Shown here piece by piece: positions 7,550-15,971 of a stretch of 64,000 nt of DNA. The position numbers and the translations under genes were made by a program. The stretch comes from JACCTU01 sp963737405 (GTDB lineage: Bacteria > Actinomycetota > Thermoleophilia > Gaiellales > Gaiellaceae). The notes beneath the pieces are model-generated. The model did not search any database. It saw only the letters and a program-made list of their open reading frames with translations, and had not been told where the DNA came from. Position 1 is the first letter of the stretch. Each line of letters opens with the position of its first letter. The stretch spans positions 248,001 to 312,000 of the forward strand of contig CAVTSL010000011.1 of assembly GCA_963737405.1 (NCBI GenBank), in the 5' to 3' direction.

Positions 7550-8848
7550 CTACGCCAGGACGGCCGCCGCGGCCGAGCGGTAGAAGTCGACCGCGAGCTC
7601 GAGGTCGTCGACCGGGATCCGCTCGTTCGCGGAGTGGATCAGGAGCGCGGCAACCTCCGGCTCCATCGAGCGCATCGGGAAGAACCCGTACGAGACGGTG
7701 CCGAAGGCCTCGCGCATCCAGTGGCTGTCGGTGAACCCGGCGAGGCAGATCGGCGCGACGCCGGCGCCGGGATCGTTCGCGTCGACCCACGCGGCGAGCG
7801 CGTCCCACAGCGGCGACTCGACCGGCGAACGCGTGCCGCCGGCGGCCTCGATCCAGTCGAGCTCGTAGTCGCCGTCGCCAAGCACCTCGCGGACGATGCG
7901 CTCGGACTCGGCGGGAGTCTGGCCGGGAAGCAGCCGCGAGTCGACCGTCACCTCGCAGAGGTTCGGGACGACGTTCCGCTTCTGCGACGCCTCGATCATC
8001 GTCGGCGCGTAGGTCGGTCCCATGACGGCCTCGAGAAACTTCCCGAACATCGCGTGCAGCTCCTCCGCCCGCTCGATCGCCTGCTCGACCGGCGGCACCT
8101 CGCCGGTCACGGCACGGAAGAAGGCCTCGGTCTCGGGCGTGTGCGTCAGCTCGGGCTGGTACGAGCCGATCCGCTCGACGAGCCTCGTCGCCTTGAGCAG
8201 CGCGTTCTCGGCGATCCCCGGCATCGACGCATGGCCGCTCCGGCCGCGCGTCCGGATCAGGAACGGCGCGCTCATCTTCTCCGCCGTCGACACGAGGTAG
8301 AACGGCCGCCCGCCGAGATCGACTCGCTCGCCGCCTCCCTCGTTCAGCGCGTAGTCGGCGCGCACCGCCTCGGGGTGCTCGGCGCAGAGCCACGACAGCC
8401 CGTAGCCGTCGTTCACCTCCTCGTCTGCCGCTGCGACGAAGAGCAGGTCGCCGCGCGGCTCGAACCCGTCCCGCGCGAGCGACGCCATCGCGACGGCGTT
8501 CGCCGCCACCTCCCCTTTCATGTCGAGCGCGCCGCGGCCCCAGACCTCGCCGTCGTGGACGTCGCCCGACCAGGGATCGCGATCCCACTCCGACGCGTCG
8601 GCGAGGACGGTGTCGGTGTGCGAGAGCAGCGCGAGCCGCGGGCCGTCACCGCTGCCCGGGATGCGGGCGACGAGGTTCGCGCGGCCGGGAACCTTCGCGT
8701 ACAGCTCGCAGCGCACGCCGTTCGACTCGAGGTACTCGCGCAGGAGCTCGGCGGCGGCGGTCTCGTTGCCCGGCGGGTTGACGGTGTCGACGCGGATCAG
8801 CTCCTGAAGGAGCTCCGTCACCTCGGCCCGAAGCGTCGCAACCGCCAT
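7550..8848 (-). CDS. M20/M25/M40 family metallopeptidase
   Basis: A 432-residue di-zinc amidohydrolase/peptidase. The first metal ligand is in LALLSHTDTV and the bridging Asp in GRGALDMKGE. The general-base and ligand Glu pair is in VAAADEEVNDG, with the dimerisation-domain His in RGRSGHASMP. Members cleave peptides, N-acyl amino acids or succinyl-diaminopimelate; the NPPGNE opening is typical of ArgE/DapE-like members, but specificity is open. It starts at 8848, immediately after the kynA stop, so the two form an operon. An N-formylkynurenine-related role is conceivable but unproven. Confidence 0.88.
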   Translation of the reverse strand: MAVATLRAEVTELLQELIRVDTVNPPGNETAAAELLREYLESNGVRCELYAKVPGRANLVARIPGSGDGPRLALLSHTDTVLADASEWDRDPWSGDVHDGEVWGRGALDMKGEVAANAVAMASLARDGFEPRGDLLFVAAADEEVNDGYGLSWLCAEHPEAVRADYALNEGGGERVDLGGRPFYLVSTAEKMSAPFLIRTRGRSGHASMPGIAENALLKATRLVERIGSYQPELTHTPETEAFFRAVTGEVPPVEQAIERAEELHAMFGKFLEAVMGPTYAPTMIEASQKRNVVPNLCEVTVDSRLLPGQTPAESERIVREVLGDGDYELDWIEAAGGTRSPVESPLWDALAAWVDANDPGAGVAPICLAGFTDSHWMREAFGTVSYGFFPMRSMEPEVAALLIHSANERIPVDDLELAVDFYRSAAAAVLA

Positions 8849-9580
8849 TCAGTCCTCCTTGTTCGCTCTGTCGGTCAGCTCGTTCCGCACGTCCCAGAGC
8901 TCCGGGTACATGCGGTTGTGGACGAGGCGCCCGAGGAGCTCGACCGGCGTGCCCTGCGTGCCGATCGCCCCGGCGCCGATGATGCGCTCGACGACCTTGA
9001 AGTGGCGCACGCGCCACAGCGTCACACGCTCGTCCCACTCGACGAGCGCTTCCGCCAGCTGGTAGAGCGACTCGTGCTCGCGCCCGTGAATGTAGAGCTC
9101 GGCGACCGTCAGCCCCGCGTCGCGCCGGAGCCGGTGGAACGCCTCCCCGAGCATCGGCGAGACGCGCCGCACCGCGCGGAAGCCGGGCGAGTCGAACCCG
9201 CTGCCGTGACCCAGGAGCGGTCGAATGAACGCCGTGTACTCCCACGGCGACATGTGCTCGAGCATGTCGAGCGCCGCGATCACGTTCTTCAGGCAGTCGT
9301 GCGCGCGCCGCAGGAGCCGCAGCGCGCCGCCGAACTCGCCGTCGCGCAGCAGCCCGACCGCCGTCTCGACCTCGAACGCGGCGAGCTTGAGCCAGAGCTC
9401 GGACGATTGGTGCACCGTCATGAAGAGGAGCTCGTCGCGCCGGGAGAGCTCGTCCGGGGCGTTCTGGAGCGCGAGGAGCTCGTCCGTGCGCAGATAGCGC
9501 TCGTAGTCGCTTGCCGCCGTTCCCGGAAGGATCGGCTCGGAGAAGTCCTCGACCTCGGTCACGCTGCCCGCCCGGAGCAT
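8849..9580 (-). CDS. kynA: Tryptophan 2,3-dioxygenase
   Basis: A 243-residue haem dioxygenase that opens the indole ring of L-tryptophan to N-formylkynurenine. Family signatures are SDYERYLRTDELLALQN near the N-terminus, LLFMTVHQSSELWLK (active-site His and substrate contacts), and RVRHFKVVERIIGAGAIGTQ, where the His is the expected haem ligand and GTQGTP closes the pocket. Length is slightly below the usual 280. Start ATG 9580 is only 9 nt from the divergent rarA start, so the two promoters must overlap into each other's 5' regions. No kynureninase or formamidase is adjacent. Confidence 0.9.
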   Translation of the reverse strand: MLRAGSVTEVEDFSEPILPGTAASDYERYLRTDELLALQNAPDELSRRDELLFMTVHQSSELWLKLAAFEVETAVGLLRDGEFGGALRLLRRAHDCLKNVIAALDMLEHMSPWEYTAFIRPLLGHGSGFDSPGFRAVRRVSPMLGEAFHRLRRDAGLTVAELYIHGREHESLYQLAEALVEWDERVTLWRVRHFKVVERIIGAGAIGTQGTPVELLGRLVHNRMYPELWDVRNELTDRANKED

Positions 9581-9589
9581 ACTTTCCGT

Positions 9590-10852
9590 GTGAGCGACCT
9601 CTTCTCAGACGCAGCGCGCGAGCGCATGCCGCAGGTCGCGCCGCTCGCGACGCGCCTGAGGCCGCGAACGGTTGACGAGTTCGTCGGCCAGGAGCACGTG
9701 CTCGGCGCGGGCTCCGCGCTTCGGCTCGCGATCGAGGAGGACCGCGTCGGCTCGATGATCCTCTACGGGCCGCCGGGGAGCGGCAAGACGACGCTCGCCC
9801 GCATCGTCGCGAACGCGACCGGCGCCGCGTTCGAGGAGCTCTCCGCGGTCTCCGCGACCGTCGCTCAGGTGCGCGAGGTGATCGCCAACGCGCGCGAGCG
9901 GCTCGGCGCGCACGGGCAGCGCACGATCCTCTTTCTCGACGAGATCCACCGCTTCAACAAGGCGCAGCAGGACGCGGTGCTGCCTGCGGTCGAGGAGGGC
10001 GTGATCACGCTCATCGGCGCGACGACCGAGAACCCGTACTTCGAGGTCAACTCGGCCCTCCTGTCGCGCGCTCAGCTGTACGAGCTCGAGCCGCACTCGA
10101 ACGACGACCTGCTTCGCATCGTCGAGCGCGGAGCTGCCGAGCTCGACGTCGAGATCCCCGACGACGTGGCGGAGCTCGTCGGCGAACGTGCCGGCGGCGA
10201 CGCACGGAACGCGCTCTCGATCCTCGAGCTCGCGACGCAGACCGCCCGCGCGGAGGACACCGCGCTCGAAGCGCGGCACGTCGAGGATGCCTCGACGAAG
10301 CGGCCGCTCGTCTACGACAAGGGCGGGGACCGCCACTACGACACGATCTCGGCGTTCATCAAGTCGATGCGCGGCTCGGATCCCGACGCGACCGTCTACT
10401 ACCTCGCCGCGATGCTCGAGGCGGGCGAGGACCCGCGCTTCATCGCGCGGCGCATGATCGTGCTCGCCTCGGAGGACATCGGGAACGCCGACCCCCGCGC
10501 GCTCCAGATCGCGGTCGCGGCGGCACATGCGCTCGAGCACGTCGGACTCCCCGAGGCGCGGCTCAACCTCTCGCAGGCCGCGATCTACCTCGCGCGCGCG
10601 CCGAAGTCGAACGCGAGCTACGTCGCGCTGAAGGATGCGACGCGCGACGTGCAGGAGCGCGGCAACCTCCGCCCGCCGAAGGCGCTCCGCGACACGAGCT
10701 ACTTCGGGGCGCGAAAGCTCGGCCACGGCAAGGGCTACGTCTACCCGCACGACGACCCGCGCGGCTTCGACGTCGACTACCTGCCGGACGAGCTCAAGGG
10801 CACGACGTACTACCGGCCGAGCGGCAACGGCGAAGAGGGCGCGGATGAGTGA
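9590..10852 (+). CDS. rarA: RarA/MgsA-type AAA+ ATPase
   Basis: A 420-residue AAA+ protein of the clamp-loader clade that acts at stalled replication forks. Motifs: the N-terminal RPRTVDEFVGQEHVLG, Walker A LYGPPGSGKTTLA, Walker B ILFLDEIHRFNKAQQD, sensor-type IGATTENPYFEVN, and the C-terminal tetramerisation region with ARRMIVLASEDIGNADP. Length fits the family. I chose GTG 9590 because VSDLF begins just before conserved sequence; the much longer open frame upstream is antisense to other genes. Confidence 0.93.
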   Translation: MSDLFSDAARERMPQVAPLATRLRPRTVDEFVGQEHVLGAGSALRLAIEEDRVGSMILYGPPGSGKTTLARIVANATGAAFEELSAVSATVAQVREVIANARERLGAHGQRTILFLDEIHRFNKAQQDAVLPAVEEGVITLIGATTENPYFEVNSALLSRAQLYELEPHSNDDLLRIVERGAAELDVEIPDDVAELVGERAGGDARNALSILELATQTARAEDTALEARHVEDASTKRPLVYDKGGDRHYDTISAFIKSMRGSDPDATVYYLAAMLEAGEDPRFIARRMIVLASEDIGNADPRALQIAVAAAHALEHVGLPEARLNLSQAAIYLARAPKSNASYVALKDATRDVQERGNLRPPKALRDTSYFGARKLGHGKGYVYPHDDPRGFDVDYLPDELKGTTYYRPSGNGEEGADE

Positions 10853-11258
10853 CGCGGAGACCGTCCTCCGGCGCTACTTCGACGCGTTGAACACGCGCGA
10901 CTACGACGCCGTCGCGGGCGCGTTCGCCGAAGACTGCGAGTACGTGAGCGTCGCGAGCGGCGCGCGCTTCAGCGGCCCGGCTTCGGTCGTTCACGGACTG
11001 CGCGAGTTCTCCGAGGCGTTTCCCGACTGGCGCGTCGAGCTCGGCGCGGTGATCTCCTCGCCGTCGATCGTCGCGGCCGAGTGGCGGACGAGCGGCACCC
11101 AGGACGGGCTCTTTCGCGGCCGGCCGGCGACCGGCTTTCGGTTCCGTCGCGACGGCTGCGCGGTCGCGGAGGTCGCCGACGGCCGGATCACCCGCTACCG
11201 CGACTACTACGACCGCGTGACGCTGCTCGAGCAGCTCGGCCTGGCTCCCGTTCTCTAG
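10845..11258 (+). CDS. SnoaL-like / ester cyclase family protein
   Basis: A 137-residue NTF2-fold protein. It opens with ETVLRRYFDALNTRDYDAV and continues with GARFSGPASVVHGLREFSEAFPDW and the closing DGRITRYRDYYDRVTLLEQLG, a SnoaL pattern. Members act as cyclases, hydrolases or binding proteins; no specific activity can be read. The ATG at 10845 overlaps the rarA stop by 8 nt, so it is coupled to rarA, which may be simply positional. Confidence 0.75.
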   Translation: MSDAETVLRRYFDALNTRDYDAVAGAFAEDCEYVSVASGARFSGPASVVHGLREFSEAFPDWRVELGAVISSPSIVAAEWRTSGTQDGLFRGRPATGFRFRRDGCAVAEVADGRITRYRDYYDRVTLLEQLGLAPVL

Positions 11259-11292
11259 GCTCCGAAGTCGGAACGCGACGAAAGGGGACACG

Positions 11293-11725
11293 ATGGCGGT
11301 TGAGCACCGCGCGCACACGACATGGGAAGGCGATCTCCAGGGCGGGTCCGGCATCTTCACGTTGGGGAGCGGCGTGACCGGTCCACAGCGGGTGACATGG
11401 CGCGCACGCGCCGAGGACGCCTCGGCGGGCACGAGCCCCGAGGAGCTGATCGCCGCCGCGCTCTCGAGCTGCTTCTCGATGGCGCTCTCCGGCGGCCTCG
11501 CCCGCGCCGGAACGCCGCCGACGCGGCTCGAGACCGACGTCGTCTCGACGTTCGAAGGCGGCGTCGGGATCACGAAGTTCGCGGTGTCGGTGCGCGGCGA
11601 CGTGCCCGGCGTGGACGAGAACGCATTCCAGGCGGCCGCCGAGCAGGCGAAGGAGAACTGTCCGGTATCGAAGGCGCTGAAGCGGAAACGTCGAGATCAC
11701 GCTCGACGCGGCGCTCGAGAGCTAG
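11293..11725 (+). pseudogene. OsmC/Ohr family peroxiredoxin-like protein, frameshifted near its end
   Basis: An OsmC-type protein of about 143 residues once the frame is restored; these reduce organic hydroperoxides with two cysteines. Here the first Cys lies in LIAAALSSCFSMAL and the second in KENCPVSKAL. The open frame runs on without a stop to 12393, but removing one A from the AAA at 11696-11698 gives a natural ending (NVEITLDAALES) and a stop at 11723-11725. That stop is typical of the family and sits tail-to-tail with the next gene. An RBS-like GAAAGGGG precedes the ATG. A sequencing indel is as likely as a real mutation. Confidence 0.82.
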
Positions 11726-12390
11726 TCGGAGCCTCTGAGGATCCGCCCCGCGGCGAACTCGCCGAACTCGCCGCCCATCGCGCGGAACGCGTCGGCGGCC
11801 TTCTGCGTGTCGTACTCGACGCGCCGGAACGCGAAGTCGCCGTCCCAGGTCGCCCAGGCGGCGCGCGGGTCGCCGTCGAGCGGCATCCCGACGCTTCCCG
11901 GGTTGACGAGGTCGGTCCCGTTCGGCCCGGGGCGGCGGAACTGCTGGTGGCTGTGGCCGAACACGACCGTCCGGTCGCGGACGCCGCCGAGCAGGCGCTC
12001 GTCGTCCTCGCTCGGCTGCGGCGGGAAGCTCTCGACGTCCGAGATCGGCGAGCCGTGGACGTAGAGGATCCCGTCGAGCTCGGCCTGGGCCGGGAGCCGG
12101 TAGAGGCGGTCGATGACGTCCTCCGGAGTGTCCGAGGCATGCTCGCGGTACGCCTCCTCGACCTCCGGCCGGTCGCTCGGCGGCTCCCGCGTCCAGCGCT
12201 CGCCGTTGCCGCGGATCCACGTCGCGTTCGGCAGTGCGTCGAGGCGCTCGAGCGTCTCCAGCGGCCACGGGCTCGGGATGCCGTAGTCGCCGCCGAGCAG
12301 CCAGCGGTCGATGCCGACCGCGTCGGCGTCGGCGAGCACCTGCTCGAGCGCCGGCAGGTTGCCGTGGATGTCGTAGAGGACGCCGAGCAC
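11722..12390 (-). CDS. Metallophosphoesterase (YfcE/MJ0936-like)
   Basis: A 222-residue calcineurin-like phosphoesterase. The metal-binding motifs are LYDIHGN (normally DxHGN), GGDYG, RGNGE (GNHD/E position), HGSP and FGHSHQQF, ordered as in the family. The members hydrolyse cyclic or simple phosphodiesters; substrate unknown. The GTG at 12390 overlaps the preceding response-regulator stop (TAGTG), so it is co-translated with it. Confidence 0.85.
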   Translation of the reverse strand: MLGVLYDIHGNLPALEQVLADADAVGIDRWLLGGDYGIPSPWPLETLERLDALPNATWIRGNGERWTREPPSDRPEVEEAYREHASDTPEDVIDRLYRLPAQAELDGILYVHGSPISDVESFPPQPSEDDERLLGGVRDRTVVFGHSHQQFRRPGPNGTDLVNPGSVGMPLDGDPRAAWATWDGDFAFRRVEYDTQKAADAFRAMGGEFGEFAAGRILRGSD

Positions 12391-12737
12391 TAGAGGGCCG
12401 TGGAGACGGCGTGCTCCAGCAGCTCCGGCGCGAGCGGCTTGGGGAGCACCTGGACGTTCGACGTCTTCCCCTTGACGTGCGCGTAGGCGCGGATCGGGTC
12501 GCCCGTGACGTAGATCACGGGGACGCCGGGTTCGAGCCGGTCCGCGACCGCGAAGCCGTCGATGCCGGGAAGGCCGACGTCGAGCACCGCGAGCTGCGCC
12601 GACTCGCCTTCCATCAGGTCGAGCGCGGCCTCGCCGGTGCCGGCCTCGAGCACGCGGTAGCCCTGGTCCGCGACGATCGAGACGAGAAGCTCGCGCACGC
12701 CTGGATCGTCCTCCACGACGAGCACCGGGCGCGCCAT
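12390..12737 (-). CDS. Stand-alone response-regulator receiver domain
   Basis: A 115-residue CheY-like protein without an output domain. The acidic pair is in LVVEDDPGV, the phosphorylation Asp in LAVLDVGLPGIDG (about residue 53), the switch Thr in VIYVTGDP and the conserved Lys in VLPKPL. No kinase is adjacent. The downstream phosphoesterase overlaps its stop, suggesting the two work together. It is divergent from the hydrolase at 12779 with only 41 nt between starts. Confidence 0.87.
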   Translation of the reverse strand: MARPVLVVEDDPGVRELLVSIVADQGYRVLEAGTGEAALDLMEGESAQLAVLDVGLPGIDGFAVADRLEPGVPVIYVTGDPIRAYAHVKGKTSNVQVLPKPLAPELLEHAVSTAL

Positions 12738-12778
12738 GCGCTGACGCTATCGCTGCCGCGTCTGGTTTTCTAGAGCCC

Positions 12779-13567
12779 GTGCTCCTCCACCTGCACGAGT
12801 GGGGCGACCGGGACGCGCCGCCGCTGCTCTGCGTGCACGGCGTCCAGGCGCACGGCCTGCGGTTCCGCAAGCTCGCGGAGGAGCGACTCGCCTCGGGCTT
12901 CCGCGTGCTCGCGCCCGATCTCCGCGGCCACGGCCGGTCGGGCTGGGAGCCGCCGTGGACGATCGAGCGGCACGTCGACGATCTGCTCGAGACGCTCGCG
13001 GCGGCGGGAGTCGAACGCGCGACGGTCGTCGGCCACAGCTTCGGCGGGCGGCTGACGCTCGAGCTGACCGCCCGCGGAGCCGTCGAGCGGTCGGTGCTGC
13101 TCGATCCCGCCGTCTGGGTGCCGCCGCCGATCGCGCTCGAGCGTGCGCAGGGGCTGGTGCGCGACCGGTCCTTCGCGAGCGAGGACGAGGCGCTGGCTGA
13201 GCGTCGGCCGCTCTCGCCCCTCGCGCCGCGCGAGCTGCTGGACGAGGAGTTCCGCGAGCACCTCGTGCGGCACGACGACGGCCGCCTCCGGTTTCGCTAC
13301 GCGACGGCCGCCGTGATCGCGGCGTACGGCGAGCTGTCCGAGCCGCCGCCCGACTGGGCGCGCGTGCAGGTGCCCACGCTCCTCGTGGTCGGCGCCGACA
13401 CCGACGTCGCGGTGCCGGCCGTCGTCGAGGCAATGAGGTTCGAGCTCGGCGGGCGATTGACGGACGTGACCGTCCCCGGACGCCACGTCGTCCTCTGGGA
13501 CGCGTTCGACGAGACGGCCGACGCGATCGACGCGTTTCTCCGCCCGAGGGAGAAGACTGCCGGCTAG
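12779..13567 (+). CDS. Alpha/beta-fold hydrolase
   Basis: A 262-residue single-domain hydrolase. The oxyanion segment is LLCVHGVQAHG, followed by DLRGHGRS, the nucleophile elbow VVGHSFGG (Ser near residue 87), the acid in VVGADTDVAVP and the catalytic His in VPGRHVVLW. The order and spacing fit the epoxide-hydrolase/haloalkane-dehalogenase clan, but substrate is unknown. It starts at GTG 12779 and its stop overlaps that of arginase by 4 nt (convergent). Confidence 0.87.
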   Translation: MLLHLHEWGDRDAPPLLCVHGVQAHGLRFRKLAEERLASGFRVLAPDLRGHGRSGWEPPWTIERHVDDLLETLAAAGVERATVVGHSFGGRLTLELTARGAVERSVLLDPAVWVPPPIALERAQGLVRDRSFASEDEALAERRPLSPLAPRELLDEEFREHLVRHDDGRLRFRYATAAVIAAYGELSEPPPDWARVQVPTLLVVGADTDVAVPAVVEAMRFELGGRLTDVTVPGRHVVLWDAFDETADAIDAFLRPREKTAG

Positions 13568-14472
13568 AGGATGCGCGCGCCGAGCGCACTCGCGACGAGC
13601 TCGACCGCGAGCTGCGCCGTCTCGTTCTGGCGATCGAAGACCGGGTTCACCTCGACGACGTCGAGGGACGTGAGCAGTCCCGACTCCGCGACGAGCTCGA
13701 GCGCGAGGTGCGCCTCGCGATAGGAGAGACCGCCGCGCACGGGCGTGCCGACGCCCGGCGCGACCTCCGGGTCGACGGCGTCCATGTCGAGGCTCACGTG
13801 GACGAAGCCGGGGCCTGCGATGTGCGTGAGCGACTCGCGGATCGCCCGCTCGACGCCGAGCCGGTCGACGTCGCTCATCGTGAAGACCTTCGCGCCGAGC
13901 TCCTTGACCCGCTCGCGCTCCCCCGCGTCGAGCGAGCGGACGCCCACGAGCGCGACTCGCCCCGGGTCGACCGCCGGCAGCGGCCACGCAGCGCTGTCGA
14001 AGGTCGGCCCCCCGAGGCCGAGGACGGCCGCGAGCACCATGCCGTGGACGTTTCCGCTGGGCGTGGTCTCGGGCGTGTTCAGATCACCGTGCGCGTCGAG
14101 CCAGAGCACCCCGCCCGGGCCGTAGAGCGAGGCGAGCCCGCCGATCGAGCCGAGCGCGACGGAGTGGTCGCCGCCGAGCACCACGGGAGTCGCGCCGGAC
14201 TCGGCGGCGCGGCGGACGAGCGCCGCGATCCGCTCGCAGGTCCGCAGCACCGGCATCAGGAAGCGGGCGTTCGGCTCCCCCTCCTCGGCCGCCTCCGCGA
14301 CCGCCGACTCGACGTTTCCCCAGTCGACGACGGGCCTCCCCAGCTCCGTGAGGCGCGTGTCGAGGCCCGCGTACCGGATCGCCGACGGGCCCATGTCGAC
14401 CCCACGGCGACCCTGGCCGAGGTCGAGCGGCGCGCCGATGACGGCCACGGGACGGCTGTCGTTCGCGGACAT
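13564..14472 (-). CDS. rocF: Arginase (ureohydrolase family)
   Basis: A 302-residue binuclear manganese ureohydrolase, expected to split arginine into ornithine and urea. The metal-binding motifs are complete: VVLGGDHSVALGS, LWLDAHGDLNTPET and HVSLDMDAVDPEVAPG. The TPSGNVHGM loop after DAHGD and the C-terminal DVVEVNP are typical of arginase rather than agmatinase. Length is normal. No transporter or urease gene is nearby. It is divergent from the receiver gene at 14496. Confidence 0.9.
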   Translation of the reverse strand: MSANDSRPVAVIGAPLDLGQGRRGVDMGPSAIRYAGLDTRLTELGRPVVDWGNVESAVAEAAEEGEPNARFLMPVLRTCERIAALVRRAAESGATPVVLGGDHSVALGSIGGLASLYGPGGVLWLDAHGDLNTPETTPSGNVHGMVLAAVLGLGGPTFDSAAWPLPAVDPGRVALVGVRSLDAGERERVKELGAKVFTMSDVDRLGVERAIRESLTHIAGPGFVHVSLDMDAVDPEVAPGVGTPVRGGLSYREAHLALELVAESGLLTSLDVVEVNPVFDRQNETAQLAVELVASALGARIL

Positions 14473-14495
14473 CGGCGAGGAGTAGGCTAGCCCGC

Positions 14496-14879
14496 TTGAG
14501 CGCGGTGCCCGTTCAGGTGCTCCTCGCGGACGACGACGCGGGATTCCTCGAGGCGCTCCGGCTGCTGATCGACGGCCAGCCGCACCTGACGGTCGCGGGA
14601 ACGGCGGGCGACGGGCTCGCCGCGATCGAGCTCGCCGACGAGCTTGCCCCGGACGCCGTCGTCATCGACCTCCACATGCCGCTCGTCGACGGGGTGACGG
14701 CAGTCGCCCGCCTGCGGCGGGACCATCCGAGCCTGTGCCTGATCGCGCTCACCGCCGATGCGACGACCCGGGTCCACGAAGCCGTGCGCGAGGCCGGCGC
14801 CGACGCGGTGCTCGTCAAGGAGGACTTCGTCGAGACGCTGATGGATCGCCTCCGCGCGGTGCGTTCAAGCCCGCCCTAG
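14496..14879 (+). CDS. Stand-alone response-regulator receiver domain
   Basis: A 127-residue CheY-like protein. It has the acidic patch LLADDDAGF, phosphorylation Asp in VVIDLHMPLVDG (about residue 56), switch Thr in LIALTADA and Lys in AVLVKEDF. There is no output domain, although it resembles the receiver half of NarL/FixJ regulators, so it could be a truncated member. The start is TTG 14496 or GTG 14505. It ends 28 nt before tRNA-Phe. Confidence 0.85.
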   Translation: MSAVPVQVLLADDDAGFLEALRLLIDGQPHLTVAGTAGDGLAAIELADELAPDAVVIDLHMPLVDGVTAVARLRRDHPSLCLIALTADATTRVHEAVREAGADAVLVKEDFVETLMDRLRAVRSSPP

Positions 14880-14907
14880 ACGCCGGGCTACACTTTCGCG
14901 GCCCCGG

Positions 14908-14980
14908 GGCGAGGTAGCTCAGTTGGTAGAGCACACGGCTGAAAACCGTGGTGTCGCCGGTTCGATTCCGGCCCTCGCCA
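14908..14980 (+). tRNA. tRNA-Phe (GAA)
   Basis: A 73-nt cloverleaf. The acceptor stem is GGCGAGG paired with CCTCGCC, the D arm GCTC/GAGC, the anticodon stem CACGG/CCGTG with loop CTGAAAA (anticodon GAA), and the T arm GCCGG-TTCGATT-CCGGC. All stems pair perfectly and the discriminator is A. CCA is not encoded. It marks the left edge of the accessory region, as tRNA genes often do for integrative elements. Confidence 0.97.
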
Positions 14981-14983
14981 TAG

Positions 14984-15010
14984 AAAAGCCCCGCTAAGCG
15001 CGGGGCTTTT
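14984..15010 (+). terminator. Rho-independent terminator after tRNA-Phe
   Basis: An 11-bp perfect stem (AAAAGCCCCGC paired with GCGGGGCTTTT) and a 5-nt loop TAAGC, starting 4 nt after the tRNA and ending in a T run. This is a textbook intrinsic terminator. Confidence 0.93.
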
Positions 15011-15093
15011 CCAATTGCGGACCCGTACGACGCGGCTTGATCTACCGCTGGATCTACCCCGTCCGGTCCCTCGTCGCCTGTTAGCGTCGTCGC

Positions 15094-15900
15094 GTGGGGG
15101 TTTCCGACTTCCAGCGTAGGTCCCGGGCCACGTGGGCGTCCGGTGACTGGGACCGCTGCGCGAGGCTGATCGAGCCGGTCGGCGCGGTCGTCCTCGATCG
15201 CATCGACGTCCGTCCCGGTCTCGACCTGGTGGACGTCGGGACGGGCACGGGAGGCAACGTCGCCATCCCTGCGGCACGGCGCGGGGCGAACGTCGTCGGT
15301 TTGGACATCACACCCGAGCTCTTCGAGCCCGCCCGGCGTCGCGCGGCCGAGGCAGGCGTCGACATCGAGTGGGTCGAGGGCGACGCTCAGGACATGCCCT
15401 TCCCCGACGATAGCTTCGACCGCGTGATCTCGACGTTCGGCGCCATGTTCGCGCCGGATCACGAGCGTGCTGCAGCCGAGTTAGTCCGCGTCTGCCGCCC
15501 CGGTGGCCGCGTCGCGATGACCACCTGGGTCACCGACGGCTACGCCGGCGAGATCTTCAAGTTGGCGGGGTCCTTTCTCCCGCCCCCGCCGGCTGGCGTG
15601 CAGCCTCCGCCGCTCTGGGGCCTCGAAAGCCACGTCGAAGAGGTCTTCGCCGCAGCCGGTGTGGCGCCCGACGTCGCCCGCGAGAGAGTCGAGCTGGAGT
15701 TCGCATCCGAGCAGGATGCGGTCGATGAGTACATGAACACCTTCGGGCCGTTCGTCACCGCCCGCACCATGCTCGAGCCTCAAGGCCGTTGGCCGGAGTT
15801 CGTCCAGGCGTTCGCGGACCTAATCCGACGCTTCAATCTCGCCACCGATGGAACCGCGAGGATTCAGGGCGAGTACCTGCTGATCACCGTCGACCGCTGA
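15094..15900 (+). CDS. Class I SAM-dependent methyltransferase
   Basis: A 268-residue UbiE/COQ5-like methyltransferase. Motif I is LVDVGTGTGGNVAIPAARRG, with acidic VVGLDITPE at strand 2, WVEGDAQDMPFPDDSFD (motif II region) and VRVCRPGGRVAMTTW (motif III). The C-terminal half, with LPPPPAGVQPPPLWG and FASEQDAVDEYM, resembles actinobacterial small-molecule methyltransferases. The substrate is unknown. It starts at GTG 15094, directly after the tRNA terminator, and is the first gene of the island. Confidence 0.83.
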   Translation: MGVSDFQRRSRATWASGDWDRCARLIEPVGAVVLDRIDVRPGLDLVDVGTGTGGNVAIPAARRGANVVGLDITPELFEPARRRAAEAGVDIEWVEGDAQDMPFPDDSFDRVISTFGAMFAPDHERAAAELVRVCRPGGRVAMTTWVTDGYAGEIFKLAGSFLPPPPAGVQPPPLWGLESHVEEVFAAAGVAPDVARERVELEFASEQDAVDEYMNTFGPFVTARTMLEPQGRWPEFVQAFADLIRRFNLATDGTARIQGEYLLITVDR

Positions 15901-15971
15901 CGCAACTACCCATCCGCCCGTTAGCGCCCTGCCACAGACGCACAAAGCGGCGCGTCTTGGATCTACACGGG

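Noticed and set aside
6179..9589. Very long plus-strand open frame leading into rarA
   Set aside because: It is antisense to pncB, DUF1385, the M20 peptidase and kynA, is Arg-rich and lacks any motif. High GC keeps stops rare. Only the part from 9590 is a gene.
14908..15070. Possible attL/attR repeat at tRNA-Phe
   Set aside because: I looked for a second copy of the tRNA 3' end in 15,000-27,000 and did not see one, so no attachment site is claimed.
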